Positions 1 to 9,231 are shown, counted from the stretch's first letter. The stretch is DNA of 64,000 nucleotides from a bacterium (GCA_028282845.1 JANQGY010000008.1:1-64000); one strand, 5' to 3'. Made by a program: numbers and translations. The notes: generated from the sequence alone by a model not told the origin.

Positions 1-7
1 AATGGTT

Positions 8-39
8 TAAAAAAAGCCCCGAAATTTGGGGCTTTTTTA
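8..39 (-). terminator. Rho-independent terminator downstream of the glycyl-radical enzyme gene
   Basis: On the minus strand a GCCCC stem, an AAATTTC loop and a GGGGC stem are followed by a run of T. It lies directly after the TAA stop of the 37-2397 gene. The plus strand also has flanking T and A runs, so it could work in both directions. Confidence 0.85.
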
Positions 40-2397
40 TATCTCCTGCTCAGAACGTAGAATAATCTCATTTTGCAAATCGGTTCCAAGGTCAACAAAG
101 TAATCACTGTAGCCGGCTACACGTACAATTAAATCTCTATATTTTTCAGGATTCTTTTGGGCTTTGCGTAATGTACCAGCAGTAACTACATTGAACTGAA
201 TGTGGTGACCGTCCATTTTAAAATATGATCGGATCAAGTGCCCCAATTTTTTCAGACTTGCCTCGCTCTTAAGAACCTGTGGAGTGAATTTTTGATTAAG
301 CAAAGTACCGCCGGTTCGCAAATGATCAATCTTGGCTGCCGATTTCAATACCGCCGTCGGGCCATGACGATCGGCCCCCTGCACCGGTGAAATTCCTTCC
401 GAAAGCGGAACTCCGGCTTTACGGCCATCCGGCAAAGCACCGATCACACTGCCGAAATAGACATGACAGGTGGTTGGCAATAGATTAACGCGATACTCGC
501 CACCTTTGGTATTTGGTCGGCCATCAATGGCTTCAAAATACATTTCGAACACTTGTCGAGTTATATCGTCGGCTTCGTCATCATCATTGCCATATTTGGG
601 AATTTCGTTAAGTAAGGAATTATGCAACTGCTCAAATCCAACAAAATTTTTATCTAATGCTGATAACAAACCTTTCATCGTTATCGCCTTATCCTCAAAT
701 ACCATTTTTTTAATTGCCGAGAGTGAATCGGTTATACTTCCCATGCCAACACCTTGAATATAGGAGGAATTATAACGCGCCCCGCCGGCATTATAATCAA
801 CACCTTTTCTTATGCAGTCATCAATCAAAAGTGACATAAACGGTGATGGTAAAATTGTAGCCCACAACTGTTCGATAACTCGATTGCCACGAATCTTAAT
901 ATTAATGAAATGATTCAGTTGCTTTTTAAAAGCCTTTAACAAATCATCAAATGTTTCAAACTTGGTCGGATATTCGGTCTTTAAACCGATTTGTTTCTCG
1001 GTACGCGGATCAAAGCCATTATGTAATGTGATTTCCAAAACTTTTGGAATATTAAAATAACCGGTAAGGATATAACTTTCCTTGCCAAAAGCTCCGGCTT
1101 CCACACAACCGCTTGCCCCGCCATTGCGGGCATCAATGATTGATTTTCCCTGTCGCGTGAGTTCCTGAATAATAGCATCGGTATTAAAAATTGACGGTTG
1201 ACCATATCCGGTCTTGATTATTTTTAGAGCACGAATTAAAAAATCATCGGGATTTTTTTTGCTGATTTGCACCATTGAGCTTGGCTGCAACAGGCGCATT
1301 TCTTCAATTACATCTAAAATAATAAATGATAGTTCATTGACTGCATCCTCGCCTGTTTCTGTCAGCCCGCCGGTATTTATCAAACAAAAATCAGTGTAAG
1401 TATTGCTTTCCTGAGCGGTAACTCCAACTTTAGGCGGCGCCGGTTGATTATTGAATTTGATCCAAAAGGCTTGCAGCAATTCTTTGGCTTCTTCCTCCGT
1501 TAAATTTCCGTTAGCAATTTCTTTTTTATAAAATGGATATAAATGTTGGTCAAGTCTTCCCGGATTAAACGAATCCCAGGTATTGAGTTCGGTAATTACG
1601 CCAAGATGGACAAACCAATAATATTGTAATGCTTCATGGAATGTTTCCGGTGCATTGTGCGGAATTTTATGGCAAATCCGTGTCATCTCCATTAGCTCTG
1701 ATTGGCGATTATTATCCTTCTCATTTTGTGCTAAGGCTTCCAATTTTTTGGCATAACGTTTGGCATAACTGATCAAAGCATCGGCGGCAATATCAATAGC
1801 TTTTAATTCTTCTTTTTTATCATAAGCTTCGGGATCGTTCAGCAGATCTAACGCCGCAATGGACTTTTTAATATCGCTCTTGAAATCAATAAATCCCTTG
1901 CTGAATATTTTATCATCCATTACGGTATGACCGGGAGCGCGCTGCTCCATAAACTCCGTGAATACTCCGGCTTGGTAGGCTGCTTGCCATTCTTTTCCAA
2001 CCGCATTCAAAATGCGATCCCTTATTGAACGCCCGCTCCAGAATGGTTTAATTTCATTTTCCTGAGTGATGAATGACTCTTTATCTACCTTAAATGACAC
2101 CTTTTCGCGATCATTAAGAATTTGAAAATCCTGTTTGGTATGCGTACATATTTCCGGATAGGTTGGCGTTGCTTTTGGCTTAGGTCCGCGTTCGCCCACG
2201 ATCAGTTCACCATCGCCAACATATAATTCTTTGTTCTCCAAAATGTGCTTAAACGCCATCGCCCGCGCGACCGGCACCGATACGCGATCGGCAACGCCGC
2301 TCTTATAAAATTCGGTCAATAGTTCCGCCCGTTCCAACGAAATGATCGGAATTGCGTCCAAACTTTTTTGCCGTAACTCCTTAATTCTTTTGTTCAT
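37..2397 (-). CDS. hypD: Glycyl radical enzyme, probable trans-4-hydroxy-L-proline dehydratase
   Basis: About 786 residues, full length for the pyruvate formate-lyase-like glycyl radical family. The active-site thiyl cysteine and general-base glutamate lie in SGCVEAG (about residue 430), and the C-terminal glycyl loop reads RVAGYSDYF (about residue 760). Flanking sequence (TPTYPEICTHT, FMEQRAPGHT, KFNNQPAPPKVG, LTGYFNIPK) resembles hydroxyproline dehydratase HypD more than choline lyase or diol dehydratases. HypD dehydrates 4-hydroxyproline to pyrroline-5-carboxylate, which ProC reduces to proline; no proC is in the window. A GTG lies 6 nt upstream, but the ATG at 2397 has a GGTGAG ribosome site and follows the activase stop by 2 nt. 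The cytosolic enzyme is oxygen-sensitive once activated. The family call is near certain; the substrate is inferred. Confidence 0.8.
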   Translation of the reverse strand: MNKRIKELRQKSLDAIPIISLERAELLTEFYKSGVADRVSVPVARAMAFKHILENKELYVGDGELIVGERGPKPKATPTYPEICTHTKQDFQILNDREKVSFKVDKESFITQENEIKPFWSGRSIRDRILNAVGKEWQAAYQAGVFTEFMEQRAPGHTVMDDKIFSKGFIDFKSDIKKSIAALDLLNDPEAYDKKEELKAIDIAADALISYAKRYAKKLEALAQNEKDNNRQSELMEMTRICHKIPHNAPETFHEALQYYWFVHLGVITELNTWDSFNPGRLDQHLYPFYKKEIANGNLTEEEAKELLQAFWIKFNNQPAPPKVGVTAQESNTYTDFCLINTGGLTETGEDAVNELSFIILDVIEEMRLLQPSSMVQISKKNPDDFLIRALKIIKTGYGQPSIFNTDAIIQELTRQGKSIIDARNGGASGCVEAGAFGKESYILTGYFNIPKVLEITLHNGFDPRTEKQIGLKTEYPTKFETFDDLLKAFKKQLNHFINIKIRGNRVIEQLWATILPSPFMSLLIDDCIRKGVDYNAGGARYNSSYIQGVGMGSITDSLSAIKKMVFEDKAITMKGLLSALDKNFVGFEQLHNSLLNEIPKYGNDDDEADDITRQVFEMYFEAIDGRPNTKGGEYRVNLLPTTCHVYFGSVIGALPDGRKAGVPLSEGISPVQGADRHGPTAVLKSAAKIDHLRTGGTLLNQKFTPQVLKSEASLKKLGHLIRSYFKMDGHHIQFNVVTAGTLRKAQKNPEKYRDLIVRVAGYSDYFVDLGTDLQNEIILRSEQEI

Positions 2398-2399
2398 GT

Positions 2400-3194
2400 T
2401 CACTCACCAATGATGACATCAATACCATTTACAATAAACTTTTGTTTGATCTGAAATAATTTTTGTTCAGACTGTACTTTCAGTTTACCAATCTTATTTT
2501 CCATACAGAACCGGTCTAATTTATCGAGATTTAACGGATTATAAGGTAGTAAAGTTAAGCTCGGAATTGACTTTAGTGATTTTATAAAATTTATCAAATC
2601 ACTAATATTTTGCTCCGTATCGGTGATTCCGGGAATCAATGGTATCCTCAATTCCACGTCCTTTCCGCTCTCCAATAATTTTTTCAAATTAGCGTGTATT
2701 CTTTGATTTGATACCCCGGTGTATTTATTGTGCCGAATATTATCAATCAGCTTTAGATCATATAGATATAGATCCACATATTCATTGATTTCAACATAGT
2801 TTTTCCAACTGCTTTCACCACAGGTATCCACGACCGTATGGATATTTGCTTTTTTGCATTCCTTTAAAATACTTAATAAAAAATTGGTCTGAACCGTCGG
2901 TTCTCCTCCCGAAAAAGTTACTCCGCCATCAGATTCATCATAGAAGACCTTATCCTTTTTAATGATATTCAGCAGTTCATCAACAGTTACTTCATAACCT
3001 ACCGTTTCTGTTTTGGTGATTTTCTTCACTCGATCTTTGACCGCAAAATCCTCAACTCCAAAATTTTTACTTTCCGGATTATGACACCATTGGCAGCCCA
3101 TCGAACAGCCTTTTAAAAAAATAGTTGTACGAATGCCGGGACCATCATGGATAGCATACTTTTTTATATCGAATATGATACCGGTTTTGCTCAT
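2400..3194 (-). CDS. hypE: Glycyl radical enzyme activase (radical SAM), HypE-like
   Basis: About 264 residues. Near the N-terminus are HDGPGIRTT and the radical-SAM signature CSMGCQWC (CxxxCxxC), followed by HNPE and the SAM-binding SGGEPT. It should install the glycyl radical on the dehydratase encoded 2 nt downstream. Most activases of dehydratase-type glycyl radical enzymes carry a ferredoxin-like insert with two extra 4Fe-4S clusters after HNPE. Here the segment between HNPES and FSGGE is short and has no cysteine, as in pyruvate formate-lyase activase. The reading frame extends 13 codons further upstream, but MSKTGIIFDIKKYAIHDG is the natural family start. No clear ribosome site is visible. 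Confidence 0.85.
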   Translation of the reverse strand: MSKTGIIFDIKKYAIHDGPGIRTTIFLKGCSMGCQWCHNPESKNFGVEDFAVKDRVKKITKTETVGYEVTVDELLNIIKKDKVFYDESDGGVTFSGGEPTVQTNFLLSILKECKKANIHTVVDTCGESSWKNYVEINEYVDLYLYDLKLIDNIRHNKYTGVSNQRIHANLKKLLESGKDVELRIPLIPGITDTEQNISDLINFIKSLKSIPSLTLLPYNPLNLDKLDRFCMENKIGKLKVQSEQKLFQIKQKFIVNGIDVIIGE

Positions 3195-3212
3195 AGTTGA
3201 AATTACATAATT

Positions 3213-3315
3213 ACCACAAAGACACGAAAACACGAAGATTTTAAAAAAAAAGAGCCTGCAATTGCAGGCTCTTCTTCGATATTATAATTTCTTTGTGCCT
3301 TCGCGTCTTCGTGGT
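3213..3315. repeat. Imperfect inverted-repeat element with central hairpin
   Basis: Positions 3213-3237 (ACCACAAAGACACG...) are the imperfect reverse complement of 3291-3315 (...GTCTTCGTGGT), about 20 of 25 positions matching. The arms enclose the terminator hairpin. A related CACAGAG-type element lies at 40519-40580. It may be a small interspersed element captured at the clpB 3' end. Confidence 0.6.
3241..3271 (-). terminator. Rho-independent terminator after clpB
   Basis: A perfect 20-bp palindrome (arm GAGCCTGCAA, 3252-3271) is followed on the minus strand by a long T run. It sits 40 nt past the clpB stop, so it separates clpB from the hypE-hypD pair downstream on the same strand. Confidence 0.85.
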
Positions 3316-5381
3316 TAAATAATCCTAATCTCTCCACCTTCAATAACCGCTTTAACAGAATTCTTTTCAGGATTTTCCAAAACATATTTAGATAATTCCG
3401 CTAATATCTCACGTTTGATTATGCGGTTAATCGGTCTTGCACCGTATTCAGGAACATAACCGTTTTTTACCAAATATTCTTTGACACTGTCATCAATCTC
3501 CAAAGCGATGTTCTGATCAGCCAAACGTTTCTGAACATTATCTAACTGAATATCCACGATTTTTCGGATGACTGCTCCGGTCAAATCATTGAAAGTGATT
3601 ATTTCATCAATACGGTTAATGAACTCCGGGCGCAGATATTTTTTCACATCTTCCTGCGCCATATTAGATGTCATAATAATAATCGTATTTTTAAAATTGA
3701 CCGTGCGTCCTTTGGTGTCAGTTAACCGCCCGTCATCCAATATCTGCAATAATATATTTAATACATTGGGGTGCGCTTTCTCGATCTCATCAAACAATAA
3801 AACCGAATAAGGTCGGCGACGAATTTTCTCGGTCAACTGTCCGCCTTCGTCATAGCCGATGTATCCGGGCGGTGAACCGATGAGTTTGGCTACCGAATGT
3901 TGTTCCATATATTCGCTCATATCAATACGCACAATCGCATTTTCGTCATCGAACAAGGCTTCGGCTAGCGTTTTGCCTAACTCGGTTTTACCAACTCCCG
4001 TGTTACCCATAAATAAGAATGAACCAAGCGGACGGCTTTGGTCAGTTACTCCGAGTTTGGACATGCGGATCACATCTGATACGCGCTGCACTGCTTTATC
4101 CTGTCCAACCACCCGTTTTTGCAATTCTTCTTCAAGATGTAAGAGTTTCTCTTTTTCGCCAGAAAGCATTTTGGTTACCGGAATGCCCGTCCATTTGGAT
4201 ACGATTTCGGCAATATCTTCTGTTCCAACTTCCAACTTGAGTAACTTACTATTTTCTAAAATACCGTTCTTTCCCTCCAACTGTTTTTCTATGGCAGGTA
4301 TTTCACTATACTGAATTTTAGCTGCGGATTGATAATCACCTTCGCGCTGCGATGCTTCCGCTTGCGTGTTTAGCAAATCCAATTTCTCTTTGAGAATTTG
4401 AATCTGACTCACAACAGCTTTTTCATCTTCCCAAATTTTGGTGAGTTCGGCTAATTTCTTTTTCAACTCCGCAATTTCTGATTTTACTTTGTCCAAACGT
4501 TCTTTGGAGCGTTTGTCTTTTTCCTTTTTTAACGCCTCACGTTCAATCTCCAATTGCAATAATTTGCGCTTCGAATTGTCTATCTCAGCCGGGGCAGAGT
4601 TCATTTCCATCCGGATCTTGGCGGCAGCTTCATCCATCAGGTCAACGGCTTTATCCGGCAGGAATCTATCCGAAATATATCTGTCTGACAATGTGGCAGC
4701 CGCAATGAGCGCAGAATCCCGAATGTGCAGTCCATGGTGAACATCATATTTATCTTTTATTCCGCGCAATATCGTGATAGTATCCTCAACGCTTGGTTCA
4801 TCAATATAGACTTGCTGAAAACGGCGCTCCAGGGCAGCATCTTTCTCAATATATTTCTGATATTCGCTAAGTGTGGTTGCGCCGACCACCTTCATCCGTC
4901 CGCGTGCAAGCTCCGGTTTGATCATGTTGGACACATCCATTTGCCCTTCCTGCCCGCCGGCGCCAACAATCATGTGCAATTCATCAATAAATACGACTAT
5001 TTCACCGTCGGTTTCTATTACCTGTTTGATGAAATTTTTTAACCTTTCCTCAAATTGTCCTCGGAACATCGCTCCGGCAACCATCGCACTTAGATCAAGT
5101 GCGATCAATTCTTTATTTTTTATATTCTCCGGTACATCACCTTCCACAATGCGCTTGGCAAGACCTTCGACGACCGTAGTTTTACCCGTACCCGGTTCAC
5201 CGATCAGAACCGGATTATTCTTGGTGCGGCGCGACAAAATTTGAATGATACGGCGTATCTCATCCTCCCGGCCAATCACGGGATCAATTTTACCCTCTTT
5301 GGCAAGTTGCGTGAGATTAACACCATATTTTTCAATGGCATTAATGCCCTGTTCAGGATTCATTTGCTGTGCTTGATTCAT
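3315..5381 (-). CDS. clpB: ClpB-type AAA+ disaggregase lacking the N-terminal domain
   Basis: 688 residues against about 860 for usual ClpB. It has two AAA+ modules: Walker A GEPGTGKT and Walker B VVFIDE in the first, GNTGVGKT and VLLFDE in the second. Between them is the charged coiled-coil M domain (about residues 265-390) that identifies ClpB. The second pore loop GYIGYDEGG is present; the first pore-loop region reads AMFRGQ instead of the common KYRGE. The Clp_N substrate domain is wholly absent and the protein begins at the linker before NAIEKYGVNLTQLA. About 17 residues between TSN and RPEFINR are also missing. It should extract and refold aggregated proteins with DnaK. The upstream 236 nt hold a palindrome but no missing N-domain reading frame. 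Confidence 0.93.
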   Translation of the reverse strand: MNQAQQMNPEQGINAIEKYGVNLTQLAKEGKIDPVIGREDEIRRIIQILSRRTKNNPVLIGEPGTGKTTVVEGLAKRIVEGDVPENIKNKELIALDLSAMVAGAMFRGQFEERLKNFIKQVIETDGEIVVFIDELHMIVGAGGQEGQMDVSNMIKPELARGRMKVVGATTLSEYQKYIEKDAALERRFQQVYIDEPSVEDTITILRGIKDKYDVHHGLHIRDSALIAAATLSDRYISDRFLPDKAVDLMDEAAAKIRMEMNSAPAEIDNSKRKLLQLEIEREALKKEKDKRSKERLDKVKSEIAELKKKLAELTKIWEDEKAVVSQIQILKEKLDLLNTQAEASQREGDYQSAAKIQYSEIPAIEKQLEGKNGILENSKLLKLEVGTEDIAEIVSKWTGIPVTKMLSGEKEKLLHLEEELQKRVVGQDKAVQRVSDVIRMSKLGVTDQSRPLGSFLFMGNTGVGKTELGKTLAEALFDDENAIVRIDMSEYMEQHSVAKLIGSPPGYIGYDEGGQLTEKIRRRPYSVLLFDEIEKAHPNVLNILLQILDDGRLTDTKGRTVNFKNTIIIMTSNMAQEDVKKYLRPEFINRIDEIITFNDLTGAVIRKIVDIQLDNVQKRLADQNIALEIDDSVKEYLVKNGYVPEYGARPINRIIKREILAELSKYVLENPEKNSVKAVIEGGEIRII

Positions 5382-5406
5382 AAATTTTCACCTTTAATTT
5401 CTTTCT

Positions 5407-5439
5407 AAACCATCAAGGTTTTGAAAACCTTGATGGTTT
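5407..5439. repeat. REP-like 33-nt palindrome, remote copy
   Basis: A perfect 33-nt palindrome with arm AAACCATCAAGGTTTT around a central G, in the clpB upstream region. It belongs to the same family as the palindromes around the RAYT gene at 48.4-49.1 kb. It differs at one arm position and carries the compensating change in the other arm. Confidence 0.8.
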
Positions 5440-5617
5440 TCACAATATAACTCAATAAGAATCAAGCACTAAGTGTGCCAGTTTAAGATTTAGGACAATT
5501 AGGATTAATAGGGAATTAGGAATGTGCCAATATGGCACTTGATCTTTCTATTTGTATTTTGCTTGTAAAACGGACAAAATTATCTTTAATTTGAATTATT
5601 GCAATTAGGGTATAATT

Positions 5618-6862
5618 ATGAAAACTATCTATAAATTAATACCTTTAGTATTAATATTTATTACTTGCTCTAAATCCCCAACCGAACCAACCTTTGACGG
5701 CACATTCCCCGATCCGGCTTTTGAAGCTGCGGTTAGGGCCTCACTAAATTTACCGGAAGGGGAAATTACTCAAGCACATTTAGACACACTTACCTATTTA
5801 ATATATGATTTAGAATCGTTAAATAGTGGAATCTTAATTGAAGATATATCCGGTATCGAGTTTTGTAACAATCTTAGAAGAGTCAATTTATCTGCTAACA
5901 ACATAATAGACTTCTCCCCAATTAGGGACTGCGTTACAATTGAAGAATTAGTTCTTGAAAGTTGTAATATTACAAGTGTAGCTCCATTTTCAAAATTAAA
6001 GGAATTGAAAACTTTATGGTTAAGATTTAATCAAATTAAAAATATTGACGCTCTAAAAGAATTGAGCAATCTCGAAATGTTACATTTAGCAGATAATGAT
6101 ATAACAGACATTTCGCCATTATACAAAATAAGTAGCCTAAAAGTAGTTGAGTTATGGAGGAATGAGATTGCAGAGATTAAAATAACTTCAGGTTTTTCCA
6201 ACCTAGAGACTTTTCAAGTTGGTGCTAATAATCTAAACAAAATTGAAATTTCGATATCATTGCCACAATTGACGCGTTTAAGTATTAATGATAATAATAT
6301 TTCTGATATTTCTTTTTTAAACAAAATTGAAAATTTAGAATTCTTTTTTGCTCCTAATAACAAAATTAGAGATATAACCTTGTTAGGAAATATTAACTCA
6401 TTAATTTCGATTTCATTAGAAAATAATCCAATTGAAGACATATCACCAATTATAGGTTTGAACAATTTAATATATTTGCATCTTGATGAAATTGAGAGCC
6501 TTGACTTATCGCAACCGTTACAGCTTTATTCTTTAAAAGTTTTGTCAATAAAATATTGTGATATCGAAAATTTATACTTTCTAGATGGAATGAACAGTTT
6601 AATATCTCTCATTGCCTCAAACAATCGAATTAGAGATTTATACCCTCTCGGCTTATTGTCAAACATTTCATATCTTGAGCTAAATAATAATAATATTTAC
6701 GACATTAAACCACTTGCTGATAATAATAATTATAAGAAGGTTTACTATGAAGATGGGACAAGTAGTGGATATTTATATATTCATAATAATCCTCTATCCG
6801 AACAATCTATCAATGAATATATTCCAATATTGGAATCAAGGGAAATTGAAGTAATATACTAA
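5618..6862 (+). CDS. Leucine-rich-repeat lipoprotein (paralog 1 of 3)
   Basis: 414 residues. A lipoprotein leader ends in the lipobox LIFITC, then a linker KSPTEPTFDG and a cap domain FPDPAFEAAVRASLNLP followed by EITQAHLDTLTYL, as in bacterial internalin-like LRR proteins. The rest is about fifteen repeats of roughly 22 residues with the pattern L-x-x-N-x-I-x-D-I-S-P-L. It is expected to be anchored in the outer membrane or periplasm and to bind protein or glycan; no enzyme motif is present. Two close paralogs follow. The 5' module (5670-5744) is nearly identical in all three genes while the repeats have diverged. The gene is visibly richer in A+T than its neighbours. Confidence 0.88.
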   Translation: MKTIYKLIPLVLIFITCSKSPTEPTFDGTFPDPAFEAAVRASLNLPEGEITQAHLDTLTYLIYDLESLNSGILIEDISGIEFCNNLRRVNLSANNIIDFSPIRDCVTIEELVLESCNITSVAPFSKLKELKTLWLRFNQIKNIDALKELSNLEMLHLADNDITDISPLYKISSLKVVELWRNEIAEIKITSGFSNLETFQVGANNLNKIEISISLPQLTRLSINDNNISDISFLNKIENLEFFFAPNNKIRDITLLGNINSLISISLENNPIEDISPIIGLNNLIYLHLDEIESLDLSQPLQLYSLKVLSIKYCDIENLYFLDGMNSLISLIASNNRIRDLYPLGLLSNISYLELNNNNIYDIKPLADNNNYKKVYYEDGTSSGYLYIHNNPLSEQSINEYIPILESREIEVIY

Positions 6863-6874
6863 ATAGATAAAAAT

Positions 6875-8074
6875 ATGAAAAAATTAATCTATTTAGCTTT
6901 AATTGTACTACTCTTTTCTACATGCAAAAATTCCCCAACCGAACCAACCTTTGACGGCACCTTCCCTGATCCGGCGTTTGAAGCAGCAGTGAGGGCTTCA
7001 CTACGTTTGCCAGAAGGTAAAATTACCCAAGCTCATTTAGACTCACTAACAAATCTATTTGGACTCAGTCAAAATCCTAAAATCGCTGATATTTCAGGAA
7101 TAGAATTTTGCAAAAATCTTAAATATATCGATTTAGCAAATAATAATATATCAGACATCACACATTTAGAATATTGTTCTAATTTAGAAGAGATTGAAAT
7201 TGGCAATAATAATATTTCTGATATTTCAACATTAAAGCAATTAAAGGAACTCAGAGTATTATTAGCCAATGGGAATAGCATTTCTGAATTTAATTCCTTG
7301 GCTGAACTTCCTCTACTCGAACGTTTAGTATTACATGACAATAATATTGGAAATATTAATATAACAGCCGGTTTTCCAAAATTAGATTGGTTATTACTTG
7401 ATAATAATAATATAAATGAAATTGTTTCTTATCCGAATTTAAGAGCAACCTCAATCGATGATAACAACATTTCAAATATTGATTTTGTAGAACCTTTATC
7501 GAAACTAAGGAGAGTTTCGATAAGTGGAAATAACATATCTGATATTTCACCACTTTCTACGTTAGATACATTGTTCCACATAAATGTTAGCAATAATCCT
7601 ATATCGGATTTAACACCGCTTGAGAAATTTGCAAATATTTTAGATAATTTATATATCGGAAATACTATTGTTTCCGATTATTCACCTATTAGCAAATTGA
7701 CCAACCTCCAAATTTTAGCAATTGATTCATGTGAGATTAGTGACATTAATTTTTTAGCAAATTTGATAGAGCTGGAAGACTTATACGCAAAAAGCAATAA
7801 TATCGAAGATATTAGCAGCCTTAGTTCATTACAAAAGTTGGTAAGACTCACATTATGGTATAATAATGTTGGAGACATTACTGCTCTAAAATCAATGCCA
7901 AAATTAAGTTATATTGACATAGATAATAACCTTGTTCAAGATTTGAAACCTTTAGTTGATAATAATGATCTTGTTGGGTGTGAGATATTTATTAGAGATA
8001 ACCCGCTCTCTGATCAATCTATTAATGAATATATACCTACCTTAGAAGCAAGGGGTGTCGAAGTTTATTATTAA
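6875..8074 (+). CDS. Leucine-rich-repeat lipoprotein (paralog 2 of 3)
   Basis: 399 residues, starting 12 nt after paralog 1. It has the same plan: leader with lipobox LLFSTC, linker KNSPTEPTFDG, cap FPDPAFEAAVRASLRLP, then 22-residue repeats such as NNISDISTLKQLKELRVLL. The C-terminal end DNPLSDQSINEYIPTLEARG matches the ends of paralogs 1 and 3, so both the N- and C-terminal caps are conserved and the solenoid varies. It was probably made by tandem duplication and is likely co-transcribed with paralog 1. Confidence 0.88.
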   Translation: MKKLIYLALIVLLFSTCKNSPTEPTFDGTFPDPAFEAAVRASLRLPEGKITQAHLDSLTNLFGLSQNPKIADISGIEFCKNLKYIDLANNNISDITHLEYCSNLEEIEIGNNNISDISTLKQLKELRVLLANGNSISEFNSLAELPLLERLVLHDNNIGNINITAGFPKLDWLLLDNNNINEIVSYPNLRATSIDDNNISNIDFVEPLSKLRRVSISGNNISDISPLSTLDTLFHINVSNNPISDLTPLEKFANILDNLYIGNTIVSDYSPISKLTNLQILAIDSCEISDINFLANLIELEDLYAKSNNIEDISSLSSLQKLVRLTLWYNNVGDITALKSMPKLSYIDIDNNLVQDLKPLVDNNDLVGCEIFIRDNPLSDQSINEYIPTLEARGVEVYY

Positions 8075-8090
8075 AATAAAATAATTCCCA

Positions 8091-9231
8091 ATGAAAAAAA
8101 TATTCCTAATCCCTATACTGTTATTGCTCATAACTTGCAAAAAATCCCCAACCGAACCAACCTTTGACGGCACCTTCCCTGATCCGGCCTTTGAAGCTGC
8201 AGTTAGGGCAGCATTTTTAGGCTCAAGCCCTGATACACTAACTCAAGAATATTTGGATCTTATAACCTTTCTTGAGACAGATCATGAATACGGAGAAAAA
8301 ATTGTTGATATCTCAGGAATTGAATTTCTACGTAATTTGGAAACTGTTGATTTGTCATTTAATGCTATTAGAGATTTCTCACCAATCAAAAAATGTAGAT
8401 TAATTACAGATTTAAATCTATCTAACAATGAAATAAAATCAATTGAGGCATTAGAAAAATTATCTGAATTAAAATATATAAATTTGGGAGAGAACTCAAT
8501 TTCTGATGTGTCTAGTTTATACAATCATAAAAAAATTAAACTTTTAAATCTAAGTGGAAATAAAATTGAAAAATTGAATATTGATTCTGATTGGAGTACA
8601 GTAATTCAATTATACGCAGGATCAAATAAAATTGGATCTTTGATAATTTTATCTGAACTACCAAACTTAACTTATCTTAATGTCGGTTTTAATAAAATCT
8701 CTAATATTAATATCTTAAAATTGGCAAAAAATCTTGAAAGCCTAGAAATTTATAATAATAACATAAGGTGATATCTCTGTAATAGAATCTCTCCCAAACC
8801 TCAATACATTGTGGCTAAACAATAATCCTGTATCAGACCTGACTCCGCTCAAAGAACTTAACAAATTACGGGGACTTAACTTATCAGGGATTAAAGGCGT
8901 CACTCTTAGTGAAATTGGAGAAATCAATTCATTAACCGAATTGTATTTAGACTATTGTGAACTTGAAAATCTTAACTTTGTTAATAATTTAACAAATCTA
9001 TGGTATTTAAGCGCATTAAGTAATAATATATCCGATATTTCATCATTAACTACATTATTAAATATTAGCATTTTAACTCTAGATAATAATGGAATTAGCG
9101 ATTTAAAACCATTAGTCGAAAATGAAAACTTTGGATCATACTTATCGATAATACATAATCCGCTCAGTAGTAAATCAAAAAATGAATATATACCTGAATT
9201 ACAGGCACGTGGTGTAGAAGTAAATTATTAA
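8091..9231 (+). pseudogene. Leucine-rich-repeat lipoprotein (paralog 3), frameshifted
   Basis: The first part (8091-8771, 226 residues) carries the leader with lipobox LLLITC, the SPTEPTFDG linker, the cap and eight or so repeats, and stops within a repeat at TGA. The remainder, open from 8767 to the TAA at 9231, continues the same repeats and ends in the conserved C-cap (NPLSSKSKNEYIPELQARG). Removing one A near 8765-8766 restores a continuous frame reading NNNI-GDISVIESLPNL. A single one-base insertion therefore breaks an otherwise intact gene. It is either a recent mutation or an assembly error. No slippery site is obvious at the junction. Confidence 0.85.

Noticed and set aside
470..757. 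95-codon plus-strand open frame inside the glycyl radical enzyme gene
   Set aside because: Antisense shadow with low-complexity Ser/Ile content and no family match. The same applies to the many antisense frames in clpB, EF-G, ALDH and hslU.
2400..3194. Alternative reading of the first two genes as choline trimethylamine-lyase and its activase
   Set aside because: No microcompartment genes or N-terminal targeting extension, and internal motifs fit hydroxyproline dehydratase better.
5524..5538. GTGCCAATATGGCAC near-palindrome, resembling half of a sigma-54 -24 element
   Set aside because: No TTGC at the -12 spacing on either strand, and the LRR gene start is 80 nt away. Left as an unexplained palindrome.
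6000..9200. Tandem AAT-rich repeats suggesting a CRISPR or satellite
   Set aside because: They encode the 22-residue LRR pattern and vary in sequence, with no identical spaced direct repeats. No CRISPR array was seen anywhere.
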